Assembly: GCA_002418205.1 (NCBI GenBank)
Contig: DIDP01000018.1
Location: 1-59,426, forward strand
DNA: 59,426 nt
Reading direction: 5' to 3'
DNA from: Anaerolineales bacterium UBA5797
GTDB lineage: Bacteria; Chloroflexota; Anaerolineae; Anaerolineales; Villigracilaceae
Below the pieces are notes generated by a model. That model was not told the origin of the DNA. It did no database searches and saw only the letters and a program-made list of their open reading frames with translations. Of the stretch, positions 54,077 to 59,426 are shown in pieces. A program made the position numbers and the translations under genes. Within the stretch, counting starts at the first letter, position 1, and the number at the start of each line of letters is the position of its first letter.

Positions 54077-55414
54077 CTAATGCGTCCTTTTCTTTAACAC
54101 CGAGTAATACACCTGTTCCAGATTCGACAGGTATCGGTCCCAGGAATGTTTTTGCACGGCTTCGGCGCGGGCATGTTGTCCCAGCCGCGTCCGCAAAGCA
54201 GGATCGCCGATGAGTCGCTCGATCCCGGCCGCCAGCGCAGAGACATCGCCGGGCGGAATCAGCAGTCCGTTTTGTTCATCCGTGATCCATTCAGATAATT
54301 GCCCTACATTCGAAGCCAGGATGGCATTGCCAGTCGCCATATATTCGAACAATTTTAACGGCGACAACCACACATCCTGCTCCAAAACCGGGTAAGGCAC
54401 AACAGCTATATCGGCAGCCGCCATGAAATGCGGGACTTCCGTGTGTGCTACCATGCCGGTAAAGATAACAGACCGTTCCAATCCTAATTCGCGCGTCAAA
54501 TGTGCCATTGCCTCGCGCTTGGCACCGTCTCCCACCAACACCAACCGGGCATCCGAATGCTTCTTCAAGACCAGGGCAAAAGCCCGTAGCAACGCGGCAA
54601 CGTCATGCCATTCATAGAAATTACCCACAAAGAGGACCAGCGGTGCATTTCCAACCCCCATTGAAATCCGTACCGCTTCCCGCGCTTCCTGATCAGGCTT
54701 GAAGCGCTCAACATCCGCCACATTGGGAAAGACGACAATCTTTTCCGCAGGCACCTGCCACTTTTTCACCAGATGCGCCTTGAGAGGCTCAGAAACACAA
54801 ATGACTCGATCCGCTGCGTTGAGATTGTAGCGAAATGCCAACGTCGCCTGCAGTCGCAGCAAGCCGGTGATTGGCTTTTTCATGATGTCGTGTTCCAGAA
54901 TATCGTCTGCCTCCACATACAACACATACGGCAAACCCAGCCGTTTGCAAGCCATACCCAGTCCGAACCGGTAGGTGGTGCTCCGCTCATACACCAGATT
55001 GGTTCCCGGTAGGAGCTGCAAGCACGCGTCCAACAAGCGCAGATTCGCAAACATGTTCAGATAAGGAATCCCGAACAGGCGCTGTATTTGCCAAGTCACC
55101 TTTCTGACGAATTCAAACAACTTACTGCCCGTCCAGGTCAGGCGCGCCGGTTCCAATCGCTCGAGCTCGCCCGAATATACAGGTCCTTCAGAGTAATAGG
55201 ATCCTACAAAGTTCAACGAATGACCGCGACGCTGCAGTCCCTCGGCAATATAGGCTTGAATGATAAAGGTCGCATCGGCAACCTCGCCCCTCATCACTCT
55301 TCTCAGCAGATACAACTCCGGCGGGCAGATGGTAATCTGCAAAGGCTGATGGGCAACTGGTTCTGAGATCGAGTCCGCTTCCGAGCGCCGGGTCTTTACC
55401 TCAACGATCGTCAT
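54077..55414 (-). CDS. Glycosyltransferase, GT4-type
   Basis: The protein has 445 residues. The C-terminal part WLSPLKLFEYMATGNAILASNVGQL is the sugar-nucleotide motif, and LFVGNFYEWHDVAALLRAF the preceding loop. An N-terminal extension of about 25 residues precedes the first strand (TICPPELYLLRR). The stop codon directly abuts the next gene downstream. Confidence 0.88.
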   Translation of the reverse strand: MTIVEVKTRRSEADSISEPVAHQPLQITICPPELYLLRRVMRGEVADATFIIQAYIAEGLQRRGHSLNFVGSYYSEGPVYSGELERLEPARLTWTGSKLFEFVRKVTWQIQRLFGIPYLNMFANLRLLDACLQLLPGTNLVYERSTTYRFGLGMACKRLGLPYVLYVEADDILEHDIMKKPITGLLRLQATLAFRYNLNAADRVICVSEPLKAHLVKKWQVPAEKIVVFPNVADVERFKPDQEAREAVRISMGVGNAPLVLFVGNFYEWHDVAALLRAFALVLKKHSDARLVLVGDGAKREAMAHLTRELGLERSVIFTGMVAHTEVPHFMAAADIAVVPYPVLEQDVWLSPLKLFEYMATGNAILASNVGQLSEWITDEQNGLLIPPGDVSALAAGIERLIGDPALRTRLGQHARAEAVQKHSWDRYLSNLEQVYYSVLKKRTH

Positions 55415-56712
55415 GCCGGAATCCCCTCCCGCAAGGCATCCTGGTAGATCGAGACGAAATGTTCGGATACAGCTGCCGGCTGGAACGGACCTTGCTCATA
55501 AGACTTTCGCGCCGCCCGACCCAACCTTTCCCGCAGGGCTGGGTTGGCGATCAAAAGCTTGATCTTGTCTGCCAGACAATCCGGGTCACGCGGCGGACAC
55601 AACAAACCATTGACGCCATTCTGAATCAGTTCGGGGATGCCGCCAACGGTAGTGACCACAACCGGGCACCCATAAGCCATCGCTTCAACCAAACCGAGTG
55701 GCTGCCCCTCTAAAATGGAGGACATCACAAAGATATCGGTTCGTGCCATAATCTGCGATAGTTCATCCCGCCCGTTGAAAGGACCGGCAAAGATCGCTTC
55801 ACCGTCCAGCCCCAGCCGTAAGGCGTATTCAAGCAACTCCTGCCGCAACGGTCCATCACCATACACCTTGAAGTTGACATCGGGATAAGCAGGCCTCACC
55901 CTCGCAATCGTTTCTAGCAGGAAGCCAAGTCCCTTGGCTTCGACCAGCCTTGCCACGGTGGTCAGTTGTAAGGTCTGCTCGGGGTTCCCGTTCCGATGCC
56001 AGCCTGAAGCCAGCGGGTCGGGCAGGAGCGGGCTACGCACGACGATTGGGCGCGTCACATGGCATACTTCACGCAGCGCATCTGCACTTTTCTCAGAGAC
56101 CGCGATCACTCGTGTGGCTTTATTGATACTGTGTTCGAAACCCTGCCACCAATTGAACCGGGCATCGGGGGTTTGATGTTCTTCGTAGACCACAGGAATG
56201 CCCTTTTCATGCGCCCATTCAATGGCAAAGAGTAATGTACTAGTATAGCCCTGAACATGGAACAGGTCTGGTCGCCAGCGTAAGCACCACCAGGTTAAGA
56301 GCAGGCGCGTCAGAGGCCGATAGTAATTCGGTACAAAATAACGATACTGGAGCTGCCCGCGCAGCCAACCATGTGCGCTCGCCCAGGCCTGGCGCAATCC
56401 GGTGCGCCTTTTAAGCATCAACCCCACCGTCAGCAGAAGGATCAACGGGCTGGCAAGCCAAAGGATCACCTGCAAAATTCCCTGCTTTGTCTCCCAATGT
56501 GAAGCGGGGCGCGAAAGCCATTTGGGAACCTGCACATACTTTACGCCGTTCGCCATTAATCGGCGCACATACTGGTTATCCTTTGATACCCAGGTCGTCG
56601 AAAGCACACTGACTTGTTGACCGCGCTGCTGCAACCCGACCGCCAGTGTGGCAGCATACTCCTCCAATCCGCCAAAGGGCTGGGGGTCATGCAGAATCAT
56701 GCAAATCCTCAT
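55411..56712 (-). CDS. Glycosyltransferase, GT4-type
   Basis: The protein has 433 residues. MRICMILHDPQPFGGLEEYA and SSILEGQPLGLVEAMAYGCPVVVT (EX7E) are clear. Two hydrophobic segments in the first half (ILQVILWLASPLILLLTVGLML) could anchor it to the membrane, which is unusual for GT4. It overlaps the next gene by 4 nt (ATGA). It is the first gene of the coupled GT4/GT2 run after the repeat protein. Confidence 0.88.
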   Translation of the reverse strand: MRICMILHDPQPFGGLEEYAATLAVGLQQRGQQVSVLSTTWVSKDNQYVRRLMANGVKYVQVPKWLSRPASHWETKQGILQVILWLASPLILLLTVGLMLKRRTGLRQAWASAHGWLRGQLQYRYFVPNYYRPLTRLLLTWWCLRWRPDLFHVQGYTSTLLFAIEWAHEKGIPVVYEEHQTPDARFNWWQGFEHSINKATRVIAVSEKSADALREVCHVTRPIVVRSPLLPDPLASGWHRNGNPEQTLQLTTVARLVEAKGLGFLLETIARVRPAYPDVNFKVYGDGPLRQELLEYALRLGLDGEAIFAGPFNGRDELSQIMARTDIFVMSSILEGQPLGLVEAMAYGCPVVVTTVGGIPELIQNGVNGLLCPPRDPDCLADKIKLLIANPALRERLGRAARKSYEQGPFQPAAVSEHFVSIYQDALREGIPA

Positions 56713-56731
56713 ACGGACATTGTATTACTGT

Positions 56732-59426
56732 TCATGGCTGGTAGGTGACATTGACCGCGATGTAATCGAGATAGAAGTCTCGCGCAGTGCTGTTGGCCAC
56801 ATCGATCACGCGGATCCGGAAATCGGCGTTGCTGAAGTTGGTTGCACTCCAAGTATGCCCCCAGGCATCGTTGTCACCACCAAGGATGTAGCTACTTACA
56901 ACAGTGCTCAAGGTTGGGGTCTGCTGAGCAACTGTCCATGTGCTGCCACCGTCCCACGAGATCTGAACGCAGATCCTGGGGCTATTATTGGTACGATCTA
57001 CCCGCGCATCAAGGCGGACTTCAATGCCCTGGATCACAGCGCTAGCAGGCACATTGAAATTGAAATCATGGAAGGAGTGCTTGTCCTTGCCGTTATCAGT
57101 GCAGGAAGTGTTCGTGTTCGTACCACTGTTCAGGTCAACAGCAAAGAGGCCGTCATTGATATAAACGCTGGCAGGGTTGGTCTGATAACCATTGTTATCA
57201 CCTGCATTGGAAGTTTGAGGCGAGTTCGCTGAAGGGGGCAGGAAGCCTGTATTGGCAGAAGGAACAGCAGTGTTGGTGGACGTGAAAGTCGCTGTTGGCG
57301 GAACTGGCGTATTCGTTGACGAGGGGACGGCAGTGTGCGTTGGGGTAAAGGTCGCCGTTGGTGGGATGGGCGTGTTGGTCGCTGTGAAAGTGGCAGTATA
57401 CGTTGGGGTGAACAACGGTGTATTCGTGGAGGTAAAAGTTGCCGTCGGCGGAACAACTGTAGGTGTCGGAGTGAACGTTGCCGTATTCACAGGTGTTGGG
57501 GTCAGAGTATGGGTCATCGTTGGAGGCAAGGATGTATTCGTAGCCGTTGGAGTTGCATTGGGCAGAACATTCCCACCGCCGAAATCATCCAGGATGGCGT
57601 TGCCCGCAGCAATGTTGAACAATCCGATGTACCCACTCCCCGCATAGTATGGCCACCCGCTCACATCCCGGACCCCCACCAGGCTCCCGTTCCGATATAC
57701 CTCCACCTGCCCATTTGCCTTCGCCCGCACTCCAAATTGATCCCCATTCACGAACGTCACCGGAAGGCTCGCTCCCCGCTGCGCCCAGCCGTTCGGTAGA
57801 TGATACGACCAGATCTGCACCTGCTGTGCCGATGGAATGTACAACACATCCAGGAGACCTGCACCCAATCCGCTGGTGCTTTGCGCCTTGAGGATCAACC
57901 CGATCTCCCCTGCATTCGGGTCGATCGTGCTCAGGGTGATAAAGGCCTCCTGGTCCGCCCCAAATGCTGCACTGTTCCAGTAGATGTCTTCGCTCGTCCC
58001 CACATCCAGCCGGTTGGAGGCAATGACGTATCCTGCTGTATTCCCCGACCAGTTGCTCCCGAGCGCTCCGTTGCTCCGGTTGAACGCATCCAGCACCCCT
58101 GTCACCGGATAACCGCTCGAGGAAGTGGTTGCCGTGGCTGTTGGTGGGACCGGTGTGCTAGTCGATGTGCTTGTCGGTGTAAAGGTCGCTGTCGGCGGAA
58201 CGGAAGTGAACGTTGAACTTGCCGTAGCAGTAAATGTAGAAGTGGCTGTATATGTCGGTGTGGAAGTCGCGGTCGGCGGGACAGGGGTAAATGTCGCGGT
58301 GGCTGTACTCGTAGAGATAGGTGTATGGGTCGGCGTGAGTGTTGCCGTATGCGTTGAAGTAAGTGTGGCTGTATATGTCGGTGTGGAAGTCGCGGTCGGC
58401 GGGACAGGCGTGAACGTTGTCGTGGCTGTGTTGGTAAAGATAGGGGTATGTGTTGGCGTTTCTGTCAACGTAAAGGTGGCCGTCGGTGGAATGGGGGTAA
58501 ATGTGGCTGTGTTCGTCGGCGTAAACGTGGCCGTTGACGGAATCGGAGTGAAGGTCAATGTGGGCGTACGGGTAAACGTTGCCGTGTATGTGGGTGTAAA
58601 TGTGGCTGTGGGCGTTGAAGTAAATGTCGCTGTATATGTAGGCGTGAAGGTTGGGGTAGCCGAGGGCGTACGTGTGACGGTCGCAGTGGCTGTAGGCGCG
58701 GTGGTCGGCGTTGAAGTCCCATAAATGTTCTGTGGCGTACAATTTGCCAATGAGACACTGAATATCGACGGGTCATTCGGAGATTCGATCAAAGCTCCGT
58801 CCTCCGGGGCGATCAAGTCGATCGTATGGCTCTGCCCCGGCGACAAATATGTCTCGCGCCAGGTGTCAGCCCCACGCTTCCATTCGATAATCAATGTGAT
58901 CCCGGATACCGCGGTGACTTGACAACCATCCGCCCACGAGCCCATATATGGGTAGAGCAGCGTGCCGCCCACGGGAGCCGAATAAACGGTCCTGGAATTG
59001 TTGCCGGTGCGGGCATTATTCGAATATGCCGACCAGGAAGGCCAATTGATTACTGTACCTACCCAATCCGCCCCTGAACAACCGGCAATATCACAGCGCC
59101 AGTATCCGGTCACCGAGGTAACAGGATTACAAGCTGTCGGATCAGTACAAGGCGGAGGTGTTGGTGTCGCCGTGGGCAGATTGCTTGCGGTGCCACCGCC
59201 GAAATCATCCAAGATGGCGTTGCCCGCAGCAATGTTGAACAATCCGATATACCCACTCCCCGCATAGTACGGCCACCCGCTCACATCCCGGACCCCCACC
59301 AGGCTCCCGTTCCGATATACCTCCACCTGCCCACTTGCCTTCGCACGTACACCAAATTGATCCCCATTCACGAACGTCACCGGCAGGCTCGTCCCACGTT
59401 GTACCCAGCCGTTCGGTAGATGATAC
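56732..59426 (-). CDS. Giant secreted repeat protein, Thr/Pro-rich (5' end outside window)
   Basis: The frame is open to the right edge (at least 898 codons), so the N-terminus is missing. The order seen is as follows. A jelly-roll-like domain is cut by the edge (FVNGDQFGVRAKASGQVEVY). A Cys-containing region follows (TGYWRCDIAGCSGADWVGTV). Next comes a long Thr/Pro-rich linker made of TATFTPT-type units, then a second, nearly identical jelly-roll copy (about 170 residues), another linker, and a final beta-sandwich-like domain ending DFYLDYIAVNVTYQP. Thr/Pro linkers of this kind are common in secreted Chloroflexota proteins and are expected to be O-glycosylated, which fits the neighbouring glycosyltransferases. 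Function unknown; adhesion or matrix role is inference. Confidence 0.8.
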   Translation of the reverse strand, partial: YHLPNGWVQRGTSLPVTFVNGDQFGVRAKASGQVEVYRNGSLVGVRDVSGWPYYAGSGYIGLFNIAAGNAILDDFGGGTASNLPTATPTPPPCTDPTACNPVTSVTGYWRCDIAGCSGADWVGTVINWPSWSAYSNNARTGNNSRTVYSAPVGGTLLYPYMGSWADGCQVTAVSGITLIIEWKRGADTWRETYLSPGQSHTIDLIAPEDGALIESPNDPSIFSVSLANCTPQNIYGTSTPTTAPTATATVTRTPSATPTFTPTYTATFTSTPTATFTPTYTATFTRTPTLTFTPIPSTATFTPTNTATFTPIPPTATFTLTETPTHTPIFTNTATTTFTPVPPTATSTPTYTATLTSTHTATLTPTHTPISTSTATATFTPVPPTATSTPTYTATSTFTATASSTFTSVPPTATFTPTSTSTSTPVPPTATATTSSSGYPVTGVLDAFNRSNGALGSNWSGNTAGYVIASNRLDVGTSEDIYWNSAAFGADQEAFITLSTIDPNAGEIGLILKAQSTSGLGAGLLDVLYIPSAQQVQIWSYHLPNGWAQRGASLPVTFVNGDQFGVRAKANGQVEVYRNGSLVGVRDVSGWPYYAGSGYIGLFNIAAGNAILDDFGGGNVLPNATPTATNTSLPPTMTHTLTPTPVNTATFTPTPTVVPPTATFTSTNTPLFTPTYTATFTATNTPIPPTATFTPTHTAVPSSTNTPVPPTATFTSTNTAVPSANTGFLPPSANSPQTSNAGDNNGYQTNPASVYINDGLFAVDLNSGTNTNTSCTDNGKDKHSFHDFNFNVPASAVIQGIEVRLDARVDRTNNSPRICVQISWDGGSTWTVAQQTPTLSTVVSSYILGGDNDAWGHTWSATNFSNADFRIRVIDVANSTARDFYLDYIAVNVTYQP
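57572..57806. repeat. Duplicated domain segment, inner copy
   Basis: This 235-bp segment recurs at 59192-59426 with only scattered mismatches (roughly 93 % identity by eye). The offset is 1620 bp, an exact multiple of three, so the duplication keeps the frame. Confidence 0.85.
58120..58720. repeat. Low-complexity Thr/Pro-coding repeat array
   Basis: The DNA is a run of related short units encoding T-x-T-F-T-P-T on the minus strand. Within it, blocks of about 123 bp (41 codons) recur, for example starting at 58243 and at 58366, both beginning TGGCTGTATATGTCGGTG in part. Confidence 0.75.
59192..59426. repeat. Duplicated domain segment, outer copy (cut by window edge)
   Basis: This is the partner of 57572-57806. 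It runs into the right edge, so the true duplication is probably longer and may include the whole jelly-roll-like domain. Confidence 0.85.

Noticed and set aside
58120..58720. CRISPR array
   Set aside because: The units are coding, irregular and without unique spacers; no cas genes are present anywhere in the window.
58125..58724. 199-codon Val/Gly-rich plus-strand frame
   Set aside because: It is the complement of the Thr/Pro repeat array; repeat DNA keeps several frames open by chance.

Overview
Likely organism: a member of the phylum Chloroflexota, probably class Anaerolineae. This is inferred from protein style, not from a marker gene. Indicators are Thr/Pro-rich linkers built from 'TATFTPT'-like units, Cys-containing S-layer homology repeats of the 'GITGGCGGGNYCPDTPVTRAQMAVFL' type (here split over several residues of text), and a dispersed 'CATTGCGAGG...CTCGCAATGAC' palindromic repeat.

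Region 1 (1-3.9 kb, minus strand) is the 3'-truncated, conspicuously AT-rich gene of a very large STAND/NACHT-like P-loop ATPase. It is a possible defence protein and looks horizontally acquired. Region 2 (3.9-5.6 kb) is the large subunit of a methylmalonyl-CoA mutase that lacks the B12 domain. Region 3 (5.8-14.5 kb, plus strand) starts with the most unusual group in the window: a zinc-ribbon membrane protein, a DUF2207-like membrane protein whose cytoplasmic tail ends in an alternating Cys-Ala run, a radical SAM/SPASM enzyme with a PqqD-like N-terminus, a companion in which all cluster cysteines are replaced, and a methyltransferase. I read this as a candidate radical-SAM modification system acting on a membrane-anchored protein. 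It is followed by a conserved membrane protein, a dual-specificity-type phosphatase, signal peptidase I, a YgiT-type zinc-finger protein, a hypothetical protein and tRNA-Glu.

Region 4 (14.6-19.3 kb, minus strand) holds a C45-type acyltransferase/peptidase, an ECF sigma/anti-sigma/bactofilin-like operon with a recognisable ECF promoter, and a YibE/F membrane protein.

Region 5 (19.3-56.7 kb, all minus strand) is a long exopolysaccharide locus. It has a BY-type tyrosine autokinase, about fourteen glycosyltransferases, an O-antigen ligase/polymerase-type membrane protein, a polysaccharide pyruvyl transferase, two nucleotidyltransferases, two SDR epimerases, a 3,5-epimerase, C- and other methyltransferases, a class III aminotransferase, a PIG-L deacetylase and a DUF4910-type peptidase-like protein. 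It also holds two tandem secreted glycoside-hydrolase-like paralogues and a stand-alone A-PCP-TE NRPS-like enzyme next to a decayed phosphopantetheinyl transferase. No flippase, outer export channel or priming glycosyltransferase is visible, so the locus probably continues beyond the window or relies on genes elsewhere.

Region 6 (56.7 kb to the right edge) is the 3' part of a giant secreted repeat protein with Thr/Pro-rich linkers and a recently duplicated jelly-roll-like domain.
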